NCBI GenBank assembly: GCA_913043285.1
Contig: CAJWML010000013.1
Span: forward strand, 1 to 64,000
Length of the DNA stretch: 64,000 nucleotides
Direction: 5' to 3'
Source: CAKZNE01 sp002695025
GTDB lineage: Bacteria; Bacteroidota; Bacteroidia; Flavobacteriales; Schleiferiaceae
Positions 1 to 8,036 of the stretch are shown piece by piece. Under the pieces are notes generated by a model. The model made no database searches. It worked only from the letters and a program-made list of their open reading frames with translations, and was not told where the DNA came from. Every line of letters starts with the position of its first letter. The first letter of the stretch is position 1. Both the position numbers and the translations under genes were made by a program.

Positions 1-461
1 TGTATCCAGTAGTAGTTGATTTGATGAACCGGAATATTGAACGTTACGGGGATGCGTTTTACCCATTAGGACGGGAAAACACGACCCGGCAATCCTATGT
101 CTCCAATATGGCCGGAACCCTTAAGTCTTTCTTCAAGCAGTTTGACTGTATGCATGAGGTCTATATGCAAGAAGTTCGAGATCCTAACACCAGGGAGCTT
201 AATATCATTAAGAAGCCACTATATGAAATGGTCGCTACCCACACGATGCGAAGGACCAGTATTACTTATATGCAGATCATGGGAATGTCCGGCCACACCA
301 AGAACTCTAAATCCTATGAAAAGTACAAGCGATTTGTGCCTAGTGCTTTCAGAAGTAATGTTCAGAACTATATAGACCGGTTATCACAAGGTAACTTAGT
401 GGAGCAAAGACTTGCCCCAGGCGCTTTAAAGGTCATTAGGGACGAAAGAGGGGCTGCATAA
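1..461 (+). pseudogene. Tyrosine recombinase/integrase, 3' fragment, probably decayed
   Basis: The reading frame is open from the left edge (first full codon at base 3), so the gene starts outside the window. The visible C-terminal part resembles a Bacteroidota tyrosine recombinase: HTMRRT gives the HxxR box, MSGH the second His/Trp position, and SKSYEKY the region of the catalytic Tyr. The spacing from the HxxR arginine to the GH histidine is only about 15 residues, where family members usually have a little over 20, so some residues appear to be missing. The catalytic fold is therefore doubtful. A hairpin terminator follows at 485-508. It lies beside two further broken genes, in keeping with an old mobile-element edge. 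Family call fairly sure, inactivity inferred. Confidence 0.6.
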
Positions 462-484
462 CTGCAATAATCAGATAGCAGGAA

Positions 485-508
485 GGGAGTTAAAAACTCC
501 CTTTTTTT
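485..508 (+). terminator. Rho-independent terminator after the integrase fragment
   Basis: A perfect 6-bp stem, GGGAGT/ACTCCC with a short A-rich loop, is followed by a run of seven T. It lies 24 bases after the integrase stop codon. Confidence 0.75.
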
Positions 509-621
509 ATTTCCACCCAAGCAAGGTTATAGTTGGTCATTGTTCTCAGGCCAGTGGAAAGGCATTATGTAAATTTGAGCCCTAAACGAGGCTGAACGTT
601 CCAATTAATGTGAAGATCAGA

Positions 622-1073
622 ATGACAAAGACGGCAAGTTCAAAGCGATTAGATCAATTCCTAGAGGCTAAAAAGATTACTCAGAAGGAGCTATTAGCCA
701 GTGTGCAAGCAGTGTCTGAAAATGATTTAAAAAGGCACTGGAGGGTCACCATGTCAGTTGGGCAGTTGCTGTAGCCATACAGGAAACCTATCCAGGTTGT
801 AACCCAACCTGGATCGTAACCGGTGAGGAAGAAATGTTTTTAGAAGAAAAGACTCAGACCATCAATGAGAGAATCAAAGAAATCCGAATTTCAATGGGGC
901 TGTCTGTCATAGAAATGACCAAAAAACTAAATAAGCCACGCTCTACCTATTCACAGATTGAGAACGGGTAAATGAAAGTAACCTTGGAGATGGTTCGAGC
1001 TATTCAGCGCATAAGTAACTTACCCTATGCCTATATTATAGATGGTAGTTCCAAAGAGTCAGGTTATCTTTAA
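622..1073 (+). pseudogene. Broken XRE-type regulator with two HTH domains
   Basis: Reading from ATG 622 gives an HTH start (KRLDQFLEAKKITQKELLA) that stops at 772-774 after 50 codons. A different frame from about 760 continues with CNPTWIVTGEEEMF, the usual Bacteroidota phrase between the HTH and the tail (compare NPxWLLTGEGEMF). It runs into a second HTH (NERIKEIRISMGLSVIEMTKKL, then STYSQIENG), meets a TAA at 969-971, and continues in frame to 1073 with VTLEMVRAIQRISNLPYAYII. One frameshift plus one nonsense codon therefore split an otherwise coherent protein of about 145 residues. It was probably a phage or element repressor-like regulator. The next piece downstream is also a remnant. Confidence 0.65.
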
Positions 1074-1122
1074 CATTCTCCCATTACTAAAACCAAGTTA
1101 TAACTATTGCAGATTCAATTGA

Positions 1123-1371
1123 TCCTATTTTCCGTTAAGAAAAGAAAATAAGCCAAGCTGTATTAAGTCTGCTAAACCAAAAAGAACCAGACCTCTTTAT
1201 GAGAACGTGGTGGAAGGGTGTAAGAAGTGCCTTCCTAATGCGGTTTTTACCGGTGAATTTGGAGCGAATATGAAAGCGGGTTTGGTAAATAATAGTCATG
1301 GAACCATTATTTATGGATACGAAGAACTAGGATATGTGAGATTCCTTAGTCCTGTTTTTCAGTATGTATAA
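1123..1371 (+). pseudogene. dtd: Remnant of D-aminoacyl-tRNA deacylase
   Basis: The frame 1123-1371 has no good start codon but spells the C-terminal half of DTD: NKPSCIKSAKP matches the RPSFxxAAxP stretch, RPLYENVVEGCKK matches the AEPLYExF helix, and VFTGEFGANMKAGLVNN matches the hallmark VxTGxFGAxMxVxLVNDGPVT. The last motif is degraded: GPVT has become SHGT. DTD removes D-amino acids from mischarged tRNA. Here the N-terminal half with the SQFTL motif is absent, so this is a dead 3' piece, presumably left by a rearrangement. A functional copy would be expected elsewhere in the genome. Confidence 0.65.
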
Positions 1372-1456
1372 AATGGACATTTCAATATAAAGAAGCATTT
1401 CCATAATGCTAATTTTGGAATATATATAATTATTCCATACAAATGGGAGTGTAAGA

Positions 1457-1464
1457 TATATTTG
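1457..1464 (+). promoter_or_regulatory. Possible Bacteroidota -7 box upstream of the 1615 gene
   Basis: TATATTTG fits TAnnTTTG exactly. No clear TTG is seen at the -33 position, and it lies about 150 bases before the start codon, so it would leave a long leader that contains the two palindromes at 1483-1492 and 1563-1576. Confidence 0.35.
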
Positions 1465-1482
1465 ATCTAATCATAAGATTGT

Positions 1483-1492
1483 TAACGCGTTA
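1483..1492. promoter_or_regulatory. Short palindrome TAACGCGTTA
   Basis: A perfect 10-bp palindrome with a central CpG in the leader of the 1615 gene. Such sites are common for LacI-type repressors but short enough to arise by chance. It gains weight from the longer palindrome about 70 bases downstream. Confidence 0.3.
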
Positions 1493-1562
1493 CATTGCAA
1501 TTGTTAAAGGACGTGTGATATTGACTTTAAGTGTTTCATGGTGGAGTTTAAGAGGTTTGTAA

Positions 1563-1576
1563 TGAAACCGGTTTCA
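1563..1576. promoter_or_regulatory. Perfect 14-bp palindrome, LacI-type operator candidate
   Basis: TGAAACCGGTTTCA is fully self-complementary with a central CCGG, the shape of a LacI/GalR-family operator. It lies 38 bases upstream of the ATG at 1615 and could control the LTD-protein cluster. No LacI-family gene is in the window, so the regulator would be encoded elsewhere. Confidence 0.45.
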
Positions 1577-1614
1577 ATAGACTCTCATCTAATTTTTTCT
1601 TAAAATGTAAAACC

Positions 1615-3681
1615 ATGAAACAATTGAAAACAATTCAAAAATGGGCATTCCTGTTGTTTGCAGGAGTGGCTTTAAACTTTGCCAATGCGCAGTGCCCTGG
1701 TGTGTTAATCGTAAACGAGATCTCCAACGGTAAATCCGGCCAGCAGGAGTTCATTGAGTTGATCGCTGCAGCTTCTACAGATGCTTCTTGTGCCAGCGCT
1801 ACCACGGTTGATATAAGCAACTGGATCATTGATGACAATAACGGTTTTTTCAGCGGATCATCGGCCTTTTCTGATCTTGGAATTTCGCAGGGACACTGGA
1901 GACTTACTGAAGATGATGTGTGGACTAGCTTCCCCGTAGGTGCTTACCTGGTGCTTTTTAATGCTTTAGATTATGATGCCTCTATTGCTGCATTTAACAA
2001 TGCTGCTTTTGATCCAAATGGCATCTATTCTACTGATTCAGCTGTTTATGTAGCGGTTGGATTTTCTTTAGCTATTGAAAAGAACTCCAGCGTTCCTGCT
2101 GCAGACTCTTTGGGTGGTGATCCTAATTACTGTACATCAGGTAGCTACAGTGTAGCTAATACCTGGTCTACTGCTGGTTTGCGTAACGCTTGCGGTGGTG
2201 ATGGAATTCAAACTCGTTGTCCAGGTTGCAAAATTGGCCTTGGTGAGCCTTCTTTCTTCCACGGTTTCTCTTATGGAAGTGATAATGCTGCTCAAACCAA
2301 CCCTAATGTTGATTTCCTGGATGCAGCTCACATCAGTTTTGCTCCTATGGATACCATCTGTGCTACCGGTAAAGCTTTCTATCTTTCAGCTGGTACAGGT
2401 GCTAATGCTCCTGAGGTAAGTGGAAACTGGAGTGTAGGTGCTGATAGCCTTGTAAGTACTCCTGGTGCTCCTAACAGTGTTGCCAACCGGACCTTCCGTG
2501 ATAATGTGGAGTCTTTGACCAACACTTACAATCGTTGTCCTGCTCCTGAAGTATCAGAAGTTGCCAAAGGTGTACTGATCGTAACGGAAGTGTCTAACGG
2601 TCCTTCAGGGAGCTGCGAGTACGTTGAAATGATCGTGGCAGCTTGTGAAGAGGATCAGTTTGCCCAGTATGTAAACATACAGGGATGGATCCTTGATGAC
2701 AACGCAGGTACTTTCAATCGTTTTCGCGATTGTGGTTCAGGTAAGTCCATAACTGCGGGCCACCTGAGATTGGCTTATAATGATGTATGGGATAGTGTAG
2801 CCGTAGGTAGCATCATTGTAGTATATAACTATAATGATAACTGCTATAATCTGGATACAGCGAGCTTCAACGGACCTGATGCTAACGGTGTATACTGGGA
2901 ACCTGTTGGTGGTCCTGTTTCTGGTGTAAATCCTAACATTGAAAGCTCCGGTAGTTATCCAAGCTCCAGCGATTGTGATTACTGCAGCCCTTCAGGTAAT
3001 GTGTACGAGCCTGCTACCTCCTGGACCGGTAAAGTAGGTCTGAGCAACTCAGGTGATGGTTTCCAGGTAAGATGTCCTGGTTGTAATGATATCGAAACCG
3101 GAGAACCTGCTTTTTATCACGGTTTAGGTTACGGTTCACTCTCAGGCTGGTTAAGTATAGCTGCCGGAAGCAATGATCTGGGCGGCCCTGTAGAGAACTA
3201 TTCTTCAAGTTCAGGTATAAAATATGTATTTGTAGGTGAAGATGAAGCTGAAGCCGGAAACGCTGCGTTCTGGGATCGGGAATCTGCTGATACCGCGGGA
3301 ACTCCTCCTGCATCCTTGGGTCAGGTTGAAGCCAACTTCATTGGAGGTATCCAGTTTGGCGCATTTTCATTCCCATGCTGTACTGCTTCAGGCGAGTCTT
3401 CAGGCAAAAGAGCTCTGAATAACAATACTTTCGATGAGCAAGGTTTTGTGAAGAACATTTATCCTAACCCAACTACTGGGCGTGTGAACTTCGAAATGGA
3501 AGTTTCTGCCCGTGCTCAGTTCCGCATTACCGATATCAGTGGTAGAGTAGTTGTTGAGCGTGAAGTGAACAAGGAAACCACTTCTATGGAGTTTGATCTT
3601 AACGGTCAGTCAAGAGGAGTGTATATCTACCAGATCATCACCAACGAAGGTGTTGCTTCAGGTAAGATCATCCTCGAATAA
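1615..3681 (+). CDS. Secreted protein with two lamin-tail-like domains and a T9SS type A tail
   Basis: The 688-residue product begins with a signal peptide (LLFAGVALNFANA, cleavage near residue 25). Two related halves follow: residues about 28-300 open with GVLIVNEISNGKSGQQEFIEL and VDISNWIIDDN, and residues about 318-600 open with GVLIVTEVSNGPSGSCEYVEM and VNIQGWILDDN. This is the LTD pattern of a small beta-sandwich that often accompanies secreted nucleases and adhesins. Both halves are rich in paired cysteines, including RCPGC in each. The end (IYPNPTTGRVNF through GVYIYQII and IILE) is a typical type A sorting domain, so the protein should cross the outer membrane by T9SS and be anchored or released. 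A strong terminator follows at 3698-3729. The substrate is unknown. It opens a run of five LTD-bearing proteins. Confidence 0.8.
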   Translation: MKQLKTIQKWAFLLFAGVALNFANAQCPGVLIVNEISNGKSGQQEFIELIAAASTDASCASATTVDISNWIIDDNNGFFSGSSAFSDLGISQGHWRLTEDDVWTSFPVGAYLVLFNALDYDASIAAFNNAAFDPNGIYSTDSAVYVAVGFSLAIEKNSSVPAADSLGGDPNYCTSGSYSVANTWSTAGLRNACGGDGIQTRCPGCKIGLGEPSFFHGFSYGSDNAAQTNPNVDFLDAAHISFAPMDTICATGKAFYLSAGTGANAPEVSGNWSVGADSLVSTPGAPNSVANRTFRDNVESLTNTYNRCPAPEVSEVAKGVLIVTEVSNGPSGSCEYVEMIVAACEEDQFAQYVNIQGWILDDNAGTFNRFRDCGSGKSITAGHLRLAYNDVWDSVAVGSIIVVYNYNDNCYNLDTASFNGPDANGVYWEPVGGPVSGVNPNIESSGSYPSSSDCDYCSPSGNVYEPATSWTGKVGLSNSGDGFQVRCPGCNDIETGEPAFYHGLGYGSLSGWLSIAAGSNDLGGPVENYSSSSGIKYVFVGEDEAEAGNAAFWDRESADTAGTPPASLGQVEANFIGGIQFGAFSFPCCTASGESSGKRALNNNTFDEQGFVKNIYPNPTTGRVNFEMEVSARAQFRITDISGRVVVEREVNKETTSMEFDLNGQSRGVYIYQIITNEGVASGKIILE

Positions 3682-3697
3682 ATATATCTTTCATGGG

Positions 3698-3729
3698 AGC
3701 TGCCTCTATACGGGGGCAGCTTCTTTTTT
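3698..3729 (+). terminator. Rho-independent terminator
   Basis: The stem AGCTGCC/GGCAGCT (7 bp) with a 10-base loop is followed by TCTTTTTT. It separates the 1615 gene from the nuclease gene at 3746. Confidence 0.75.
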
Positions 3730-3745
3730 GTTAAAACATTCTTTT

Positions 3746-6163
3746 ATGACAACAATATTACCTTTTAAAAAAAGGGTTTTCCGGGCGTCCGTGTTGCTTC
3801 TTTTCATAAGCCTGGGATTCGTATCGGCTATCCGTGCCCAGGATGATACTTTGAAGATAATGGGATATAACCTTCTTCAATACCCCGGTAGTACAATGGG
3901 GCGGGCAGATGATTATCTAAAGGATATCCTTAAATATGTGAAGCCCGATGTATTCGTGGTTAATGAGATAACCAATGAAACAGGAGCTAATTACATTTTG
4001 AGTAATGCTCTGAATCAGGATGGTATAACTCACTATGAAAAGGCTGTGTACACCGGTAATAACAGCCTTAATAATATGGCGTATTACAATTCGGATAAAC
4101 TGGTGCTGTTGGATCAGGATATAATCAATACAACACCCAGGGAAACTGATGGTTACCGTTTCTATCTTAGAGATCCCAACCTGCCCTTTCACCAGGATAC
4201 GGTATTCCTGACTGTTTATGTAGCGCATCTTAAAGCTAGCCAGGGTTATGAATCAACACGTGGTGCTGCTGCAACCACCATTCGTAATTATCTGGATGCC
4301 AAAAATGATGTCTCCAACCATTTTATTATTGGTGATTTCAATGTGTATAATAGTACTGAAGCTGCTTATCAGACCTTCTTAGGTTCAGGGAATTGCCAGT
4401 TTCATGATCCCATTGATGAGTCCGGTATCTGGCATGCCAATTCAGATTTTGAAGATATCCATACTCAATCAACTCGTACCACATCATTTGGTGGTGGAGC
4501 AACAGGGGGTGTGGATGATCGTTTTGATTTCATCCTGTGTACCAATGATGCTTTGTTGGGTTCCAATCATCTCACGTATATAAGTGAAAGCTATGCGGCA
4601 TTGGGAAACGATGGAAATCACTTCAATACTTCTCTTATAGCATCTCCAACCAACACTCTGTACCCGGATAGCCTGGTTCAAGACCTCTATTATATGTCTG
4701 ATCACCTTCCCGTAATAGCCAGTTTTGCGGTAAGCTTTCCTGAAGGCCCCTCCACCGGAGCAGGGCCTTGTGAGGATTTGTTCTTTTCCGAGTATATTGA
4801 AGGTAGTGGGTACGATCGGGCATTGGAAATCTGGAATCCAACGGCTTTAACTGTAGATCTAACTGATTATCAGATTGAATTCTACCCTGATGGTGAAAGT
4901 GTACTTACCCCAGGACATACATTGGGATTGAGCGGTACACTGGGGGCAAATTCTTCATGGGTGGTAGGAGCCGCCAGTGCCAGCGCTGCCATTACCTCGG
5001 TGTCGAATTTGACCAGTAGTCTTCTGGATAGTTTGCTGAGTGGAAATGATGCGGTAGCTCTGGTTAATATAGCTAGCGGAGATACGTTGGATATCATCGG
5101 TCGTATCGGTGAAGATCCCGGAGCTTCGGGCTGGATGGTAGGGGCTGGCACTACCGTGGATTATACTCTTATCCGAGAACACTATATTCAAAAGGGAAGT
5201 CCCAACTGGGCTTTTAGTGCGGACCATTGGATCGTGGAGTCGATAGGGTTTACCGATTCACTGGGGGGGCATTCTTTCTATAGCTGTAATCCGGAAAATG
5301 AATGTAGCGATCTCTTCATTTCTGAATATGTACGCGCCTCTGGTGGAAATACAGCCATAGAGGTCTACAATCCTTCCGCCAATCCCGTGGTATTAAATGG
5401 TAGCTATCAGTTGCGCATGTATCCCAATGGCTCTTCCAGCAGCTATTATGCTTCTGACCTGCAAGGGGTGGTCTACCCCGGAGATGTATTTGTAATTGCG
5501 CCATTTACGGCCAATCTTTCCGGGATTGTAAATAATAAAGATCAAACTGATGCAAGCTTTCCGGGAAGTACATTTTTTACCGGTGATGATGCTATAGCAC
5601 TTTTCAGAGGCTATGATACCCTCGATATAGTTGGAGTTATTGGTACAGATCCCGGTTCATCATGGCCTGTGAGTGGGACCAATGGAGTGGCCGGAGCCAC
5701 AGCTAGCTACACCTTGGTTCGGGATTCAGCCGTTCAGCAAGGTCAGTTGTATTGGAACACGGGGGCTGCCTCTGAATGGGTGGTATATCCAAACAATGAA
5801 GATGCCTATTTGGGTGAGCATTACATGAAAGCCTGTGATGCTGTGGAGGAAGCGGTGACTTCTAAACAAGCAGTTGCTTCTAACCGCACGGGTACTCCAT
5901 ATAAGGTGAGTATATATCCCAACCCGGTAAATGAAGAATTGAGGATTGATCTAAGAGGCGGGCAAAATACAGATGATGAAGTGGTGATTTATGCGACCAG
6001 TACAGCCGGGCATGTGGTTTGGATGGATGAGGGAAAGGCACTGGTGGGTACCGGTTTTTCTACTTCAGTTGATGTGTCGTCATGGCCGGCAGGATTTTAT
6101 ATAGTAACGGTGAAATCCAACCAGTTTAAAGGTAGCTCTCATAAAATAATGATATTACACTAA
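3746..6163 (+). CDS. Secreted EEP-family nuclease with two LTD domains and a T9SS type A tail
   Basis: The frame is open from 3593, but the start at ATG 3746 is chosen because it lies after the terminator and gives a clean signal peptide ending in IRAQ; the product is then 805 residues. Residues about 30-330 are an endonuclease/exonuclease/phosphatase domain: LKIMGYNLLQ, VFVVNEI with the metal-binding Glu, HLKAS, GDFN at 196-199 and SDHLP with Asp319-His320. These are the full EEP catalytic set, so a metal-dependent phosphodiesterase, probably a nuclease, is expected. Two LTD-like domains follow (LFFSEYIEGSGYDRALEIWNP and LFISEYVRASGGNTAIEVYNP), then a type A sorting domain (VSIYPNPVNEELRI to KIMILH). 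It likely acts outside the cell on DNA or on another phosphodiester. Confidence 0.85.
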   Translation: MTTILPFKKRVFRASVLLLFISLGFVSAIRAQDDTLKIMGYNLLQYPGSTMGRADDYLKDILKYVKPDVFVVNEITNETGANYILSNALNQDGITHYEKAVYTGNNSLNNMAYYNSDKLVLLDQDIINTTPRETDGYRFYLRDPNLPFHQDTVFLTVYVAHLKASQGYESTRGAAATTIRNYLDAKNDVSNHFIIGDFNVYNSTEAAYQTFLGSGNCQFHDPIDESGIWHANSDFEDIHTQSTRTTSFGGGATGGVDDRFDFILCTNDALLGSNHLTYISESYAALGNDGNHFNTSLIASPTNTLYPDSLVQDLYYMSDHLPVIASFAVSFPEGPSTGAGPCEDLFFSEYIEGSGYDRALEIWNPTALTVDLTDYQIEFYPDGESVLTPGHTLGLSGTLGANSSWVVGAASASAAITSVSNLTSSLLDSLLSGNDAVALVNIASGDTLDIIGRIGEDPGASGWMVGAGTTVDYTLIREHYIQKGSPNWAFSADHWIVESIGFTDSLGGHSFYSCNPENECSDLFISEYVRASGGNTAIEVYNPSANPVVLNGSYQLRMYPNGSSSSYYASDLQGVVYPGDVFVIAPFTANLSGIVNNKDQTDASFPGSTFFTGDDAIALFRGYDTLDIVGVIGTDPGSSWPVSGTNGVAGATASYTLVRDSAVQQGQLYWNTGAASEWVVYPNNEDAYLGEHYMKACDAVEEAVTSKQAVASNRTGTPYKVSIYPNPVNEELRIDLRGGQNTDDEVVIYATSTAGHVVWMDEGKALVGTGFSTSVDVSSWPAGFYIVTVKSNQFKGSSHKIMILH

Positions 6164-6532
6164 AGAGAGGTGATCTTACATTGTTTATTCTTTAAGAATT
6201 GAAATATAAAATTGAACAGTATTGGGCTTAAGAAGGGTTTGATAAAAAAAATAGACGGTGATATTACAACCGCCATTATGTAAATATTGCTCGATCTCAA
6301 CCTCTGATTGGTCTGATACTGTTCTGTTTTGGATTAAAACATCTTGCATCGCACCGTTAGTTTTATCCACTCGGAGTTATAAGGTAAAGTAGGGTAAATA
6401 CAGGTAAATCAAGATGTCTCTTAACATGGAGTGGTCTTACATTAATTCACTCTTAGCATACCTTTAAGAAACCTGAAAGCACCGGAATGGAGTGTATATT
6501 CTTCTATTTTTGATCAAACTCTCTCAAATAGA
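6164..6532. other. 369-base gene-free stretch
   Basis: This AT-rich stretch lies between the nuclease gene and the 6533 gene. It holds a candidate promoter at 6505-6512. A 61-codon frame on the minus strand shows no recognisable protein. No terminator with a good stem was seen after 6163. Confidence 0.5.
6505..6512 (+). promoter_or_regulatory. Bacteroidota -7 promoter box for the 6533 gene
   Basis: TATTTTTG matches TAnnTTTG exactly, 20 bases before the ATG at 6533. The surrounding 11-mer TCTATTTTTGA recurs at 12418-12428 before another gene of the cluster. No convincing -33 TTG is visible. Confidence 0.5.
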
Positions 6533-7936
6533 ATGGATTACCTACGTATTGCGCTTCATAATCTTACAGCCAAGGAGGCTTATTTACTCCGTAGCCGTAT
6601 CCGTAACCAAGAGAAAAAAATGCGGCTTCTGGAAGTACTGCAGCAAAGCGAAGCCATAATGAGCAATGAAGAGCTTAGTCATGCTATTTCGTACGGTGGC
6701 AATCTCACTAATCTTTATACGCTCAAAAATCGCCTTTTGAACGATCTTGTGGATGTAAAGCTGGAATTGAACCGTACCGAAACGGTGCGCACCCGTGAAA
6801 TGATCCAGAACATTCGTGCTCTGGTGTACTCCAAAGATAAAAGCATATTGTTGCGGCAATTGAAGATGCTGCAGAAAAAGTGTAAGTCACTGGAGCTTTA
6901 TGCGGAGTTACGGGAGGTGTACTTTTGTTACTGTCTGTTGTTTCGGCATGATCAACGTAAACTTCAGAAATATCAGGGCCTTATTAATGATGCTAATGAA
7001 AAACAAAGGCTTACCGATCAGTTGGAGGAGCTTTTTTATTTCCGTTTGCTCGTAACCCAGGATCTTTACTACTATCCTAATACTTACGTTTTCAATAGCG
7101 GGCTACAGGATCTTCAACAGGCCTGGATGCTTTGTGAAAAACTGGGAAGTAAGAGTGCTCTTTTCTTATGTTTGAGCGGAGAGTTAACCTTGTATCTCAA
7201 TCATTTTTTTGAACCAGATAAGTCAGATGAATACATCCGGAAGCTGAATAAACTGAGTCACATTTATCGTGATCCCGTGGTGGCAGACCGCTATCCCAAT
7301 TGTTCTGTGGCCATCCAGTGTCTATACAGTCGCTTTTACTATCTCACGGATCAGCATAAGGAGTTTAGAAGGGAGCAGAAACGCATCGAGAAAAACATCA
7401 TACAGGTTCAAGGCCACCAGATGTTTGATTCCAGCTTTTATTTCTTCCTGTATAGCGAATGCCTTGAAAGGGTGGAAACGCAATCATATAATGACCTGGT
7501 GTTGTTTATAGAGTCTATTCTGCCTGCTGATTATGAGCCTTCGGATCTTACCACGCAGGTGCAGTTTGAGTATCTGCTTGCGTTAAAGGAATATTATCGG
7601 GGTAATTACGAGAAGAGCTCATCTATATTACTGCGTTCCAGAATGTACTTCCCATTTCTGGATGTCTACTCCGGGTGGGCGGCTATTGAGAATATACTAC
7701 TCCATATATGTAATAATATTCTGATGGGGTATCATGCCACTATTGATTCTGATATGGGGCTTTTAAAACGCACCCTCAGTAAAAGAAGGGTAGGCAAAAA
7801 GGTGAGCTCTGAACTTCGGGGATTATTAAAAAAATTAATTAAAAACTCTTCAATAGAGAGTGTGGAAAATTCTATACATCAGATTACTAAAGATTTCAGT
7901 CTAATGAAATTGGTTAAAATTCTACCTGATGGTTAA
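6533..7936 (+). CDS. Helical cytosolic protein of unknown function
   Basis: The product is 467 residues and has no signal peptide, no membrane segment and no sorting tail, unlike all its neighbours. The sequence is rich in Leu, Lys, Arg, Glu and Tyr, with long predicted helices: residues 1-110 look like a helical bundle with many basic residues, and the middle, with repeated Tyr/Leu helix pairs, could be a TPR-like solenoid. I do not recognise a family. Its own promoter box at 6505 and its place between the secreted LTD proteins suggest a regulator or scaffold, but this is inference from position only. Confidence 0.6.
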   Translation: MDYLRIALHNLTAKEAYLLRSRIRNQEKKMRLLEVLQQSEAIMSNEELSHAISYGGNLTNLYTLKNRLLNDLVDVKLELNRTETVRTREMIQNIRALVYSKDKSILLRQLKMLQKKCKSLELYAELREVYFCYCLLFRHDQRKLQKYQGLINDANEKQRLTDQLEELFYFRLLVTQDLYYYPNTYVFNSGLQDLQQAWMLCEKLGSKSALFLCLSGELTLYLNHFFEPDKSDEYIRKLNKLSHIYRDPVVADRYPNCSVAIQCLYSRFYYLTDQHKEFRREQKRIEKNIIQVQGHQMFDSSFYFFLYSECLERVETQSYNDLVLFIESILPADYEPSDLTTQVQFEYLLALKEYYRGNYEKSSSILLRSRMYFPFLDVYSGWAAIENILLHICNNILMGYHATIDSDMGLLKRTLSKRRVGKKVSSELRGLLKKLIKNSSIESVENSIHQITKDFSLMKLVKILPDG

Positions 7937-8036
7937 AGCATAATAAAGCTCTATTAATATTCAAAACACATACTAAAAACAATTTTGCACCGGAAAATAA
8001 AAAGAGTTGCGGTGTTGATGATCAAATGCCGGAAAA

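Noticed and set aside
3593..3745. Upstream extension of the EEP nuclease frame
   Set aside because: It would overlap the end of the 1615 gene and cross a terminator. ATG 3746 gives a proper signal peptide.
6185..6370. 61-codon minus-strand frame in the gene-free stretch
   Set aside because: No recognisable protein, no RBS or promoter, and the composition is that of AT-rich intergenic DNA.
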